A stretch of DNA of 64,000 nt from Lampris incognitus (GCF_029633865.1 NC_079221.1:97001-161000); one strand, 5' to 3'; shown: positions 1-12,106, numbered from the stretch's first letter. Translations and numbers: made by a program. The notes: generated from the sequence alone by a model not told the origin.

Positions 1-1961
1 GTCTTGGATAAAATTAATGGACGGCTCTTTCTATGTTTCGCTTAGTGTAAGGGTTTTATCAGCTCAGGAAGACTTTCGCACAGAGAATACCACAGCAACA
101 GAGACTAACTCTTTGCAGTAGCCAAGCTAAACACGGCAATGGCATTTCTGATGGAAAGTACCAAGCTTCTCGGAGTGAAAGTCTTGGATAGAATTAATGG
201 ACGGCTCTTTTTATATGTTTCGCTTAGTTTAAGGGTTTTATCAGCTCAGGCAGACAATCGCACAGCAACAGAGACTAACTCTTCACAGTAGCCAAGCTAA
301 CCACGGCAATGTTATTTCTGATGGAAAGTACCAAGCTTCTCAGAGTGAAAGTCTTGGGTAAAATTAATGGACGGCTCTTTCTATGTTACGCTTAGCGTAA
401 GGGATTTATCAGCTCAAGCAGACAATCGCACAGAGAATTCCACAGCAACAGAGACGAACTCTTCGCAGTAGCCAAGCTAACCACGGCAATGACATTTCTG
501 ATGGAAAGTACCAAGCTTCTTGGAGTGAAAGTCTTGGATAAAATTAATGGATGGATCTTTCTATGATTCGCTAAGTGTAATGGTTTTATCAGCTCAGGCA
601 GACAATCGCACAGAGAATACCACAGCATCAGAGACTAACTCTTCACAGTAGCCAGCTGACCATGGCAATGGCATTTCTGTTGGAAAGTACCAAGCTTCTC
701 GGAGTGAAAGTCTTGGATAAAATTAATGGACCGCTCTTTCTATGTTTCGCTTAGTTTAAGGGTTTTATCAGCTCAGGCAGACAATCGCACAGAGAATACC
801 ACAGCAACAGAGACCAACTCTTTGCAGTAGCCAAGCTAAACACGGCAATGGCATTCCTGATGGAAAGTACCAAGCTTCTCGGAGTTAAAGTCTTGGATAA
901 AATTAATGGACGGCTCTTTCTATAGGTTTCGCTTAGTGTAAGGGTTTTATCAGCTCAGGCAGACAATCGCACAGAGACGAACTCTTCGCAGTAGCCAAGC
1001 TAACCACGGCAATGGCATTTCTGATGGAAAGTACCAAGCTTCTCGGAGTGAAAATCTTGGATAAAATTAATGGATGGCCCTTTCTATGTTTCCCTTAGCG
1101 TAAGGGTTTTATCAGCTCAGGCAGACAATCGCACAGAGAATTCCACAGCAACAGAGACTAACTCTTCGCAGTAGCCAAGCTAACCACAGCAATAGCATTT
1201 CTGATGGAAGGACCAAGCTTCTCGAAGCTAAAGTTTTAGAGAAAATTACTTGACGGCTCTTTATGTTTCGCTTAGGGTAAGGGTTTTATCAGCTCAGGCA
1301 GACAATCGCACAGAGAATACCACAGCAACAGAGACGAACTCTTCGCAGTAGCCAAGCTAACCACGGCAATAGTATTTCTGATGTAAAGTACCAAGCTTCT
1401 CGGAGTGAAAGTCTTGGATAAAATTAATGGAAGTTTCTTTCTATATTTTTCGGTTAGTGTAAGGGTTTTATCAGCTCAGGCAGACAATCGCACAGAGAAT
1501 ACCACAGCAACAGAGACCAACTCTTTACACTAGCCAAGCTAACCATGGCAATGGCATTCCTGATGGAAAGTACCAAGCTTCTCGGAGTGAAAGTCTTGGA
1601 TAAAATTAATGGACGGCTCTTTTTATATGTTTCGCTTAGTGTAAGGGTTTTATCAGCTCAGGCAGACAATCGCACAGAGAATACCACAGCAACAGAGACT
1701 AAGTCTTCGCAGTAGCCAAGCTAACCGAGACAATGGCATTTCTGATGGAAAGTACCAAGCTTCTCGGAGTGAAAGTCTTGGATAAAATTAATGGACGTTT
1801 CTTTCTATATGTTTCGCTTAGTGTAAGGGTTTTATCAGCTCAGGCAGACAATCGCACAGAGAATACCACAGCAACAGAGACTAACTCTTCGCAGTAGCCA
1901 AGCTAACCACGGCAATGGCATTTCTGATGGATAATATTGAGCTTCTCGGAGTGAAAGTTAA
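1..1961 (+). repeat. Satellite monomer tract (about 11 copies)
   Basis: Head-to-tail monomers of about 180 bp; the first runs 1-180 and the next starts at 181. Each copy carries the conserved core ACCAAGCTTCTCGG, which includes a HindIII site, followed by GGATAAAATTAATGGACGG. The copy at 181-350 is 170 bp because it lacks GAGAATACCACA. The first 670 bp contain a fixed order of variant monomers (AGGAAGACTTTCGC type, 12-bp-short type, TTACGCTTAGCG type, GATTCGCTAAG type, then AGCCAGCTGACC junction). The same order recurs at 20.17-20.95 kb and 30.37-30.98 kb. The last monomer, just before the first C-block, has ATAATATTGAGC in place of AAAGTACCAAGC. Confidence 0.95.
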
Positions 1962-2713
1962 GGGTTGAATGCCCGGGCCAGCGCGTGTCACCAGAGTGCC
2001 TCCGCCAGTGCTGGCTTCGAGATATCCCCAGAATTAGGGTTAGGGATGTGGATAGAGTTTGATGGATTAAGGATACGGTAAATTTGGATGTTTCTTCTTT
2101 ACAATTCACCTCCCATCTTGATTAGTTTACCCTGCTTTAAGCTTGAAAAGTTATTGGTGGGGTTTAGAGTAATATATGCTTCTTCTCTTTTTTTTGAAGT
2201 AGTCTGCTATTGCAATTTAATGTTTTTAGGGTAAGGGTTACGACTAAGCTTTAGGTCTGGATAAAACTGGTGGATTTCTGAAATGTTCCCCCTTTTTAAC
2301 CCCTCAGAATGCGCTCCTTCCTCGAAGCTCCCATACAGGAGCAAAAAAAAAAAATGTAGAATGAGCTATCCGTTAATTATATCCAGTCCTTTCACACCGA
2401 GAAGCTCTGTACTTTCCATCAGAAAGGCCACTGCAGTAGTTAGCTTGGCAACCGCCAAGACAGTCTCTGTTACTATGGTATTCTTTGTGGGATTAATTCT
2501 TAGCAGGAGTCAAGCTAACCATGGCAATGGCATTTCTGATGGGAAATACTGAGTGTCTTGGAGCTTTAGGTTGGTATACAATTAACAGATGGCTCTTTCT
2601 ACATTTTTAAAGGGTTGGGATAGGTTTAGTATAAGGGTTTTATCTGCACAGGCAGACAGTCTCTGTTGCTGACCATAACCCAACACCAACCCTGACTGAA
2701 AAATGTAGAACAA
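1962..2713 (+). repeat. C-block 1 (U segment + A-tract + palindromic cassette)
   Basis: The U segment begins GGGTTGAATGCCCGGGCC and has a GC-rich, CpG-bearing start, then TTAGGGTTAGGG, then T-rich DNA. It ends at GGAGC followed by 12 A. The cassette at 2354-2671 is an inverted monomer (GAGAAGCTCTGTACTTTCC is the reverse complement of the monomer core) facing a direct monomer, so the two can pair as arms of roughly 100 bp around a loop of about 75 bp. Beyond it lies another short inverted piece (ACCATAACCCAACACC), after which direct monomers resume. I recognise no known transposon family in U. Confidence 0.9.
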
Positions 2714-4325
2714 GATGGCTATTTCTACATGTTTCGCTTAGGGTATGGGTTTAATCAGCTCAGGTAGACATTCGCACAGAGAATACCACAGCAACAGAGT
2801 CTAACTCTTCGCAGTAGCCATGCTAACCCCGGCAGTGGCATTTCTGATGGAAAGTACGAAGCCTCTCGAAGCGAAAGTCTTAGATAAAATTACTGGACGG
2901 CTCTTTCCATGTTTCGCTTAGGGTAAGGGTTTTATCAACTCAGGCAGACAATCGCACAGAGAATACCACAGCAACAGAGACTAACTATTCGCAGTAGCCA
3001 AGCTAACCACGGCAATGGCATTCCTGATGGAAAGTACCAAGCTTCTCGGAGTGAAAGTCTTGGATAAAATTAATGGATGGATCTTTCTATGTTTGGCTTA
3101 GTGTAAGGGTTTTATCAGCTCAGGCAGACAATCGCACAGAGAATACCACAGCAACAGAGACTAACTCTTCGCAGTAGCCAAGCTGACCATGGCAATGGCA
3201 TTTCTGATGGAAAGTACCAAGCTTCTCGGAGTGAAAGTCTTGGAGGAAATTAAGGGACGGCTCTTTCTATGTTTCGCTTAGCTTAAGGGTTTTATCAGCT
3301 CAGGCAGACAATCGCACAGAGAATACCACAGCAACAGCGACGACCTCTTCGCAGTAGCCAAGCTAACCATGGCAGTGGCATTTCTGATGGAAAGTACCAA
3401 GCTTCTCGGAGTGAAAGTCTTGGATAGAATTAATGGACGGTTCTTTCTATATGTTTTGCTTAGCGTAAGGATTTTTTCAGCTATGGCAGACAATCGCACA
3501 GAGAATACCACAGCAACAGAGACTAACTCTTCGCAGTAGCCAAGCTAACCACGGCAATGGCATTTCTGATGGAAAGTACCAAGCTTCTCGGAGGGAAAGT
3601 CTTGGATAGAATTAATGGACGGCTCTTTCGATATGTTTCGCTTAGTATAAGGGTTTTATCAGCTCAGACAGACAATCGCAGAGAATACCACAGCAACAGA
3701 GACGAACTCTTCACATTAGCCAAGCTAACCAAGGCAATGGCATTTCTGATGGATAGTACCAAGCTTCTCGGAGTGAAAGTTTTGGATAAAATTAATGGAC
3801 GGCTCTTTCTACATGTTTCGCTTAGCGTTAGGGTTTTATCAGCTCAGGCAGTCAATCGCACAGAGAATACCAGAGCAACAGAGACCAAGTCTTCGCAGTA
3901 GCCAAGCTAACCACGGCAATGGCATTTCTGACGGAAAGTACCAAGCTTCTCGGAGTGAAAGTCTTGGATAAAATTAATGGACGGCTCTTTATGTTTCGCT
4001 TAATTGAAGGGTTTTATCAGCTCAGGCAGGCAATCGCACAAAGAATACCACAGCAAACGAGACTAACTCTTAGCAGTAGCCAAGCTAGCAACGGCAATGG
4101 CATTTCTGATGGAAAGTACCAAGCTTCTCGGAGTGAAAGTCTTGGATAAAATTAATGGACGTTTCTTTCTATATGTTTCGCTTAGTGTAAGGGTTTTATC
4201 AGCTCAGGCAGACAATCGCACAGAGAATACCACAGCAACAGAGACTAACTCTTCGCAGTAGCCAAGCTAACCACGGCAATGGTATTTCTGATGGATAATA
4301 TTGAGCTTCTCGGAGTGAAAGTTAA
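2714..4325 (+). repeat. Satellite monomer tract (about 9 copies)
   Basis: Direct monomers. A copy near 3,440-3,500 has the TTTTGCTTAGCGTAAGG variant followed by a T-run and CAGCTATGGCAGAC; this variant is shared with copies at 5.28, 6.93, 21.2, 22.6, 26.2 and 28.9 kb. From about 3,820 the tract is the start of a 1,648-bp tandem duplication. It ends with the ATAATATTGAGC junction monomer. Confidence 0.95.
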
Positions 4326-5082
4326 GGGTTGAATGCCCGGGCCAGCGCGTGTCACCAGAGTGCCTCCGCCAGTGCTGGCTTCGAGATATCCCCAGAATTA
4401 GGGTTAGGGATGTGGATAGAGTTTGATGGATTAAGGATACGGTAAATTTGGATGTTTCTTCTTTACAATTCACCTCCCATCTTGATTAGTTTACCCTGCT
4501 TTAAGCTTGAAAAGTTATTGGTGGGGTTTAGAGTAATATAAGCTTCTTCTCTTTTTTTGAAGTAGTCTGCTATTGCAATTTAATGTTTTTAGGGTAAGGG
4601 TTAGGACTAAGGTTTAGGTCTGGATAAAACTGGTGGATTTATGAAATGTTCCCCCTTTTTAACCCCTCAGAATGCGCTCCTTCCTCGAAGCTCCCATAAA
4701 GGAGCAAAAAAAAAAAAAAAAAACCAAATGTAGAATGAGCTATCCGTTAATTTTATCCAGTCCTTTCACACCGAGAAGCTCTGTACTTTCCATCAGAAAT
4801 GCCACTGCAGTGGTTAGTTTGGCAACCGCCAAGACAGTCTCTGTTACTATGGTATTCTTTGTGGGATTAATTCTTAGGAGGCAAGCTAACCACAGCAATG
4901 GCATTTCTGATGGGAAATACTGTGTCTTGGAGCTTTAGGTTTGTATACAATTAAAAGATGGCTCTTTCTACATTTTAAAGGGTTGGGATAGATTTAGTAT
5001 AAGGGTTTTATGAGCACAGGCAGACAGTCTCTGTTGCTGACCATAACCCTACACCAATCCTGACTGAAAAATATAGAACAAG
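4326..5082 (+). repeat. C-block 2
   Basis: Same layout as C-block 1. The A-tract after GGAGC is an unbroken run of about 18 A. The palindromic cassette lies at 4729-5039. The loop lacks the AGGAGT triplets seen in block 1, reading CTTAGGAGGCAAGC. Confidence 0.9.
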
Positions 5083-5973
5083 ATGGCTCTTTCTACATGT
5101 TTCACTTAGAGTATGGGTTTTATCAGCTGAGGCAGACAATCGCACAGAGAATACCACAGCAAAAGAGACTAACTCTTCGCAGTAGCCGAGCTAACCACGG
5201 CAATGGCATTTCTGATGGAAAGTACCAAGCTTCTCGGAGTGAAAGTCTTGGATAGAATTAATGGACGGTTCTTTCTATGTGTTTTGCTTAGCGTAATGAT
5301 TTTTTCAGCTATGGCAGACAATCGCACAGAGAATACCACAGCAACAGAGACTAACTCTTCGCAGTAGCCAAGCTAACCACGGCAATGGCATTTCTGATGG
5401 AAAGTACCAAGCTTCTCGGAGTGAAAGTCTTGGATAGAATTAATGGACGGCTCTTTCGATATGTTTCGCTTAGCGTTAGGGTTTTATCAGCTCAGGCAGT
5501 CAATCGCACAGAGAATACCAGAGCAACAGAGACCAAGTCTTCGCAGTAGCCAAACTAACCACGGCAATGGCATTTCTGACGGAAAGTACCAAGCTTCTCG
5601 GAGTGAAAGTCTTGGATAAAATTAATGGACGGCTCTTTATGTTTCGCTTAATTGAAGGGTTTTATCAGCTCAGGCAGGCAATCGCACAAAGAATACCACA
5701 GCAAACGAGACTAACTCTTAGCAGTAGCCAAGCTAGCAACGGCAATGGCATTTCTGATGGAAAGTACCAAGCTTCTCGGAGTGAAAGTCTTGGATAAAAT
5801 TAATGGACGTTTCTTTCTATATGTTTCGCTTAGTGTAAGGGTTTTATCAGCTCAGGCAGACAATCGCACAGAGAATACCACAGCAACAGAGACTAACTCT
5901 TCGCAGTAGCCAAGCTAACCACGGCAATGGTATTTCTGATGGATAATATTGAGCTTCTCGGAGTGAAAGTTAA
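5083..5973 (+). repeat. Satellite monomer tract (about 5 copies)
   Basis: Direct monomers between C-blocks 2 and 3. They include the TTTTGCTTAGCGTAATG variant at about 5,280 and end with the ATAATATTGAGC junction monomer. The duplication breakpoint at about 5,467 falls inside this tract. Confidence 0.93.
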
Positions 5974-6730
5974 GGGTTGAATGCCCGGGCCAGCGCGTGT
6001 CACCAGAGTGCCTCCGCCAGTGCTGGCTTCGAGATATCCCCAGAATTAGGGTTAGGGATGTGGATAGAGTTTGATGGATTAAGGATACGGTAAATTTGGA
6101 TGTTTCTTCTTTACAATTCACCTCCCATCTTGATTAGTTTACCCTGCTTTTAGCTTGAAAAGTTATTGGTGGGGTTTAGAGTAATATAAGCTTCTTCTCT
6201 TTTTTTTGAAGTAGTCTGCTATTGCAATTTAATGTTTTTAGGGTAAGGGTTAGGACTAAGGTTTAGGTCTGGATAAAACTGGTGGATTTATGAAATGTTC
6301 CCCCTTTTTAACCCCTCAGAATGCGCTCCTTCCTCGAAGCTCCCATAAAGGAGCAAAAAAAAAAAAAAAAACCAAATGTAGAATGAGCTATCCGTTAATT
6401 ATATCCAGTCCTTTCACACCGAGAAGCTCTGTACTTTCCATCAGAAATGCCACTGCAGTGGTTAGTTTGGCAACCGCCAAGACAGTCTCTGTTACTATGG
6501 TATTCTTTGTGGGATTAATTCTTAGGAGGCAAGCTAACCACAGCAATGGCATTTCTGATGGGAAATACTGTGTCTTGGAGCTTTAGGTTTGTATACAATT
6601 AAAAGATGGCTCTTTCTACATTTTAAAGGGTTGGGATAGATTTAGTATAAGGGTTTTATGAGCACAGGCAGACAGTCTCTGTTGCTGACCATAACCCTAC
6701 ACCAATCCTGACTGAAAAATATAGAACAAG
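5974..6730 (+). repeat. C-block 3
   Basis: Close copy of C-block 2 at an offset of 1,648 bp. The A-tract is one base shorter (about 17 A). Cassette at 6377-6688. Confidence 0.9.
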
Positions 6731-7968
6731 ATGGCTCTTTCTACATGTTTCACTTAGAGTATGGGTTTTATCAGCTGAGGCAGACAATCGCACAGAGAAT
6801 ACCACAGCAAAAGAGACTAACTCTTCGCAGTAGCCGAGCTAACCACGGCAATGGCATTTCTGATGGAAAGTACCAAGCTTCTCGGAGTGAAAGTCTTGGA
6901 TAGAATTAATGGACGGTTCTTTCTATGTGTTTTGCTTAGCGTAATGATTTTTTCAGCTATGGCAGACAATCGCACAGAGAATACCACAGCAACAGAGACT
7001 AACTCTTCGCAGTAGCCAAGCTAACCACGGCAATGGCATTTCTGATGGAAAGTACCAAGCTTCTCGGAGTGAAAGTCTTGGATAGAATTAATGGACGGCT
7101 CTTTCGATATGTTTCGCTTAGTATAAGGGTTTTATCAGCTCAGACAGACAATCGCACAGAGAATACCACAGCAACAGAGACGAACTCTTCACATTAGCCA
7201 AGCTAACCACGGCAATGGCATTTCTGATGGATAGTACCAAGCTTCTCGGAGTGACAGTTTTGGATAAAATTATTGGACGGCTCTTTCTACATGTTTCGCT
7301 TAGCGTTAGGGTTTTATCAGCTCAGGCAGACAATCGCACAGAGAATACCAGAGCAACAGAGACCAACTCTTTGCAGTAGCCAAGCTAAACACGGCAATGG
7401 CATTCCTGATGGAAAGTACCAAGCTTCTCGGAGTTAGTCTTAGATAAAATTAATGGACGGCTCTTTCTATAGGTTTCGCTTAGTGTAAGGGTTTTATCAG
7501 CTCAGGCAGACAATCGCACAGAGACGAACCCTTCGCAGTAGCCAAGCTAACCACGGCAATGGCATTTCTGATGGAAAGTACCAAGCTTCTCGGAGTGAAA
7601 GTCTTGGATAGAATTAATGGATGGCCCTTTCTATGTTTCGCTTAGCGTAAGGGTTTTATCAGCTCAGGCAGACAATTGCACAGAGAATTCCACAGCAACA
7701 GAGAAGAACGCTTCACAGTAGCCAAGCTAACCACGGCAATGGCATTTCTGATGGAAAGTACCAAGCTTCTCGGAGTGAAAGTCTTGGATAAAATTAATGG
7801 ACGTTTCTTTCTATATGTTTCGCTTAGGGTAAGGGTTTTATCAGCTCAGGCAGACAATCGCACAGAGAATACCACAGCAACAGAGACTAACTCTTCGCAG
7901 TAGCCAAGCTAACCACGGCAATGGTATTTCCGATGGATAATATTGAGCTTCTCGGAGTGAAAGTTAAT
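6731..7968 (+). repeat. Satellite monomer tract (about 7 copies)
   Basis: Direct monomers. The copies at about 7,380-7,900 carry the CAGAGACGAACCC and GAGAAGAACGC variants that mark the next family of units (also at 9.7, 11.7 and 14.2 kb). The ATAATATTGAGC junction monomer ends the tract. Confidence 0.93.
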
Positions 7969-8730
7969 GGTTGAATGCCCGGGACAGCGCGTGTCACCAG
8001 AGTGCCTCCGCCAGTGCTGGCTTCGAGATATCCCCAGAATTAGGGTTAGGGATGTGGATAGAGTTTGATGGATTAAGGATACGGTAAATTTGGATGTTTC
8101 TTCTTTACAATTCACCTCCCATCTTGATTAGTTTACCCTGCTTTAAGCTTGAAAAGTTATTGGTGGGGTTTAGAGTAATATAAGCTTCTTCTCTTTTTTT
8201 TGGAAGTCGTCTGCTATTGCAATTTAATGTTTTTAGGGTAAGGGTTAGGACTAAGGTTTAGGTCTGGATAAAACTGGTGGATTTATGAAATGTTCCCCCT
8301 TTTTAACCCCTCAGAATGCGCTCCTTCCGCGAAGCTCCCATAAAGGAGCAAAAAAACAAAAAAAAAACAAATTTAGAATGAGCTATCCGTTAATTTTATC
8401 CAAACCTTTCACACCGAGAAGCTCTGTACTTTCCATCAGAAACGCCACTGCAGTGGTTAGCTCGGCAACCTCCAAGACAGTCTCTGTTACTATGGTATTC
8501 TTTGTGGGATTAATTCTTAGCTGGAGTCAAGCTAACCACAGCAATGGCATTTCTGATGGGAAATACTGAGTGTCCTGGAGCTTTAGCTTTGTATACAATT
8601 AACAGATGGCTCTTTCTACATTTTAAAGGGTTGGGATAGATTTAGTATAAGGGTTTTATCTGCACAGGCAGACAGTCTCTGTTGCTGACCATAACCCTAC
8701 ACCAACCCTGACTGAAAAATATAGAACAAG
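7969..8730 (+). repeat. C-block 4
   Basis: U begins GGTTGAATGCCCGGGAC, with an A where most copies have C. The A-tract is broken by C. Cassette at 8372-8698. The T-rich part reads TTTGGAAGTCGTC instead of TTTGAAGTAGTC, a change shared by blocks 4 to 10, which therefore form one subfamily. Confidence 0.9.
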
Positions 8731-10127
8731 ATGGCTCTTTCTACATGTTTCGCTTAGAGTATGGGTTTTATCAGCTGAGGCAGACAATCGCACAGAGAAT
8801 ACCACAGCAAAAGAAACTAACTCTTCGCAGTAGCCAAGCTAACCACAGCAATGGCATTTCTGATGGAAAGTACCAAGCTTCTCGGAGTGAAAGTCTTGGA
8901 TAGAATTAATGGACGGCTCTTTCTATATGTTCCGCTTAGTGTAAGGGTTTTATCAGCTCAGGCAGAGAATCGCACAGAGAATACCACAGCAACAGAGACT
9001 AACTCTTCGCAGTAGCCAAGCTAACCACGGCAATGGTATTCCTGATGGAAAGTACCAAGCTTCTCGGAGTTAAAGTCTTGGATAAAATTAATGGACCGCT
9101 CTTTCTATGTTTCGCTTAGTGTAAGGGTTTTATCAGCTCAGGCAGACAATCGCACAGAGAATACCACAGTGACAGAGACTCTTTGCAGTAGCCAAGCTAA
9201 ACACGGCAATGGCATTTCTGATGGAAAGTACCAAGGTTCTCGGAGTGAAAGTCTTGGATAGAATTAATGGACGGCTCTTTTTATATGTTTCGCTTAGTGT
9301 AAGGGTTTTATCAGCTCAGGCAGACAATCGCACAGCAACAGAGACTAACTCTTCACAGTAGCCAAGCTAACCACGGCAATGGCATTTCTGATGGAAAGTA
9401 CCAAGCTTCTCAGAGTGAAAGTCTTGGGTAAAATTAATGGACGGCTCTTTCTATGTTACGCTTAGCGTAAGGGTTTTATCAGCTCAGGCAGACAATCGCA
9501 CAGAGAATACCACAGCAACAGAGACGAACTCTTTGCAGTAGCCAAGCTAAACACGGCAATGGCATTCCTGATGGAAAGTACCAAGCTTCTCGGAGTTAGT
9601 CTTAGATAAAATTAATGGACGGCTCTTTCTATAGGTTACGCTTAGTGTAAGGGTTTTATCAGCTCAGGCAGACAATCGCACAGAGACGAACCCTTCGCAG
9701 TAGCCAAGCTAACCACGGCAATGGCATTTCTGATGGAAAGTACCAAGCTTCTCGGAGTGAAAGTCTTGGATAGAATTAATGGATGGCCCTTTCTATGTTT
9801 CGCTTAGCGTAAGGGTTTTATCAGCTCAGGCAGACAATTGCACAGAGAATTCCACAGCAACAGAGAAGAACGCTTCACAGTAGCCAAGCTAACCACGGCA
9901 ATGGCATTTCTGATGGAAAGTTCCAAGCTTCTCAGAGTTAAAGTCTTGGATAAAATTAAGGGACGGCTCTTTCTATGTTTCGCTTAGTGTAAGGGTTTTA
10001 TCAGCTCAGGCAGACAATCGCACAGAGAATACCACAGCAACAGAGACTAACTCTTCGCAGTAGCCAAGCTAACCACGGCAATGGTATTTCTGATGGATAA
10101 TATTGAGCTTCTCGGAGTGAAAGTTAA
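8731..10127 (+). repeat. Satellite monomer tract (about 8 copies)
   Basis: Direct monomers. They include a 12-bp-short copy with the TTTTTATATGTTTCGC variant at about 9,270-9,360 and the TTACGCTTAGCG type at about 9,450. The junction monomer ends the tract. Confidence 0.93.
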
Positions 10128-10888
10128 GGGTTGAATGCCCGGGCCAGCGCGTGTCACCAGAGTGCCTCCGCCAGTGCTGGCTTCGAGATATCCCCAGAAT
10201 TAGGGTTAGCGATGTGGATAGAGTTTGATGGATTAAGGATACGGTAAATTTGGATGTTTCTTCTTTACAATTCACCTCCCATCTTGATTAGTTTACCCTG
10301 CTTTAAGCTTGAAAAGTTATTGGTGGGGTTTAGAGTAATATAAGCTTCTTCTCTTTTTTTTGGAAGTCGTCTGCTATTGCAATTTAATGTTTTTAGGGTA
10401 AGGGTTAGGACTAAGGTTTAGGTCTGGATAAAACTGGTGGATTTATGAAATGTTCCCCCTTTTTAACCCCTCAGAACGCGCTCCTTCCGCGAAGCTCCCA
10501 TAAAGGAGCAAAAAAACAAAAAAAAAACAAATGTAGAATGAGCTATCCGTTAATTTTATCCAAACCTTTCACACCGAGAAGCTCTGTACTTTCCATCAGA
10601 AACGCCACTGCAGTGGTTAGCTTGGCAACCTCCAAGACAGTCTCTTACTATGGTATTCTTTGTGGGATTAATTCTTAGCAGGAGTCAAGCTAACCACAGC
10701 AATGGCATTTCTGATGGGAAATACTGAGTGTCCTGGAGCTTTAGCTTTGTATACAATTAACAGATGGCTCTTTCTACATTTTAAAGGGTTGGGATAGATT
10801 TAGTATAAGGGTTTTATCTGCACAGGCAGACAGTCTCTGTTGCTGACCATAACCCTACACCAACCCTGACTGAAAAATATAGAACAAG
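10128..10888 (+). repeat. C-block 5
   Basis: Same layout. The telomere-like pair reads TTAGGGTTAGCG here. The A-tract is C-interrupted. Cassette at 10532-10845. The loop is four bases shorter in the CAGTCTCTTACTATGG part. Confidence 0.9.
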
Positions 10889-12106
10889 ATGGCTCTTTCT
10901 ACATGTTTCGCTTAGAGTATGGGTTTTATCAGCTGAGGCAGACAATCGCACAGAGAATACCACAGCAAAAGAAACTAACTCTTCGCAGTAGCCAAGCTAA
11001 CCACAGCAATGGCATTTCTGATGGAAAGTACCAAGCTTCTCGGAGTGAAAGTCTTGGATAGAATTAATGGACGGCTCTTTCTATATGTTTCGCTTAGTGT
11101 AAGGGTTTTATCAGCTCAGGCAGAGAATCGCACAGAGAATACCACAGCAACAGAGACTAACTCTTCGCAGTAGCCAAGCTAACCACGGCAATGGTATTCC
11201 TGATGGAAAGTACCAAGCTTCTCGGAGTTAAAGTCTTGGATAAAATTAATGGACCGCTCTTTCTATGTTTCGCTTAGTGTAAGGGTTTTATCAGCTCAGG
11301 CAGACAATCGCACAGAGAATACCACAGCGACAGAGACTCTTTGCAGTAGCCAAGCTAAACACGGCAATGGCATTTCTGATGGAAAGTACCAAGGTTCTCG
11401 GAGTAAAAGTCTTGGATAGAATTAACGGACGGCTCTTTTTATATGTTTCGCTTAGTGTAAGGGTTTTATCAGCTCAGGCAGACAATCGCACAGCAACAGA
11501 GACTAACTCTTCACAGTAGCCAAGCTAACCACGGCAATGGCATTTCTGATGGAAAGTACCAAGCTTCTCAGAGTGAAAGTCTTGGGTAAAATTAATGGAC
11601 GGCTCTTTCTATGTTACGCTTAGCGTAAGGGTTTTATCAGCTCAGGCAGACAAATCGCACAGAGACGAACCCTTCGCAGTAGCCAAGCTAACCACGGCAA
11701 TGGCATTTCTGATGGAAAGTACCAAGCTTCTCGGAGTGAAAGTCTTGGATAGAATTAATGGATGGCCCTTTCTATGTTTCGCTTAGCGTAAGGGTTTTAT
11801 CAGCTCAGGCAGACAATTGCACAGAGAATTCCACAGCAACAGAGAAGAACGCTTCACAGTAGCCAAGCTAACCACGGCAATGGCATTTCTGATGGAAAGT
11901 TCCAAGCTTCTCAGAGTGAAAGTCTTGGATATAATTAAGGGACGGCTCTTTCTATGTTTCGCTTAGTGTAAGGGTTTTATCAGCTCAGGCAGACAATCGC
12001 ACAGAGAATACCACAGCAACAGAGACTAACTCTTCGCAGTAGCCAAGCTAACCACGGCAATGGTATTTCTGATGGATAATATTGAGCTTCTCGGAGTGAA
12101 AGTTAA
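10889..12106 (+). repeat. Satellite monomer tract (about 7 copies)
   Basis: Direct monomers almost identical to 8.73-10.13 kb, but one monomer fewer. The 12-bp-short copy sits at about 11.43-11.53 kb. The intact site equivalent to the 13,261 LTR insertion is at about 11,277. Confidence 0.93.

Larger units (their letters stand above)
3820..7113 (+). repeat. 1,648-bp tandem duplication of a whole higher-order unit
   Basis: The stretch from about 3,820 to 5,466 reappears from about 5,468 to 7,113 at a constant offset of 1,648 bp. Shared rare variants include CAGGCAGTCAATCGC (3,844 and 5,492), TTTCTGACGGAAAG (3,924 and 5,572) and GCAAACGAGACTAAC. Each copy contains one complete C-block and about five monomers. 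By eye the copies differ at only a few positions, so the duplication is recent. Confidence 0.88.

Noticed and set aside
1903-2109. A 68-codon minus-strand frame (MNCKEETSKF...) kept in most C-blocks
   Set aside because: It is conserved only because the blocks are homogenised. Differences between copies mostly change the residue, and the diverged D-blocks do not keep the frame.
2340-2353. A-tract as the tail of a SINE
   Set aside because: I found no A or B box of a polymerase III promoter in U and no flanking duplications. It is kept only as an open question in the findings.
1962-2713. C-block as a transposon inserted many times
   Set aside because: All copies share the same flanking junction monomer and no target-site duplications are seen, so spread with the tandem array explains them better.
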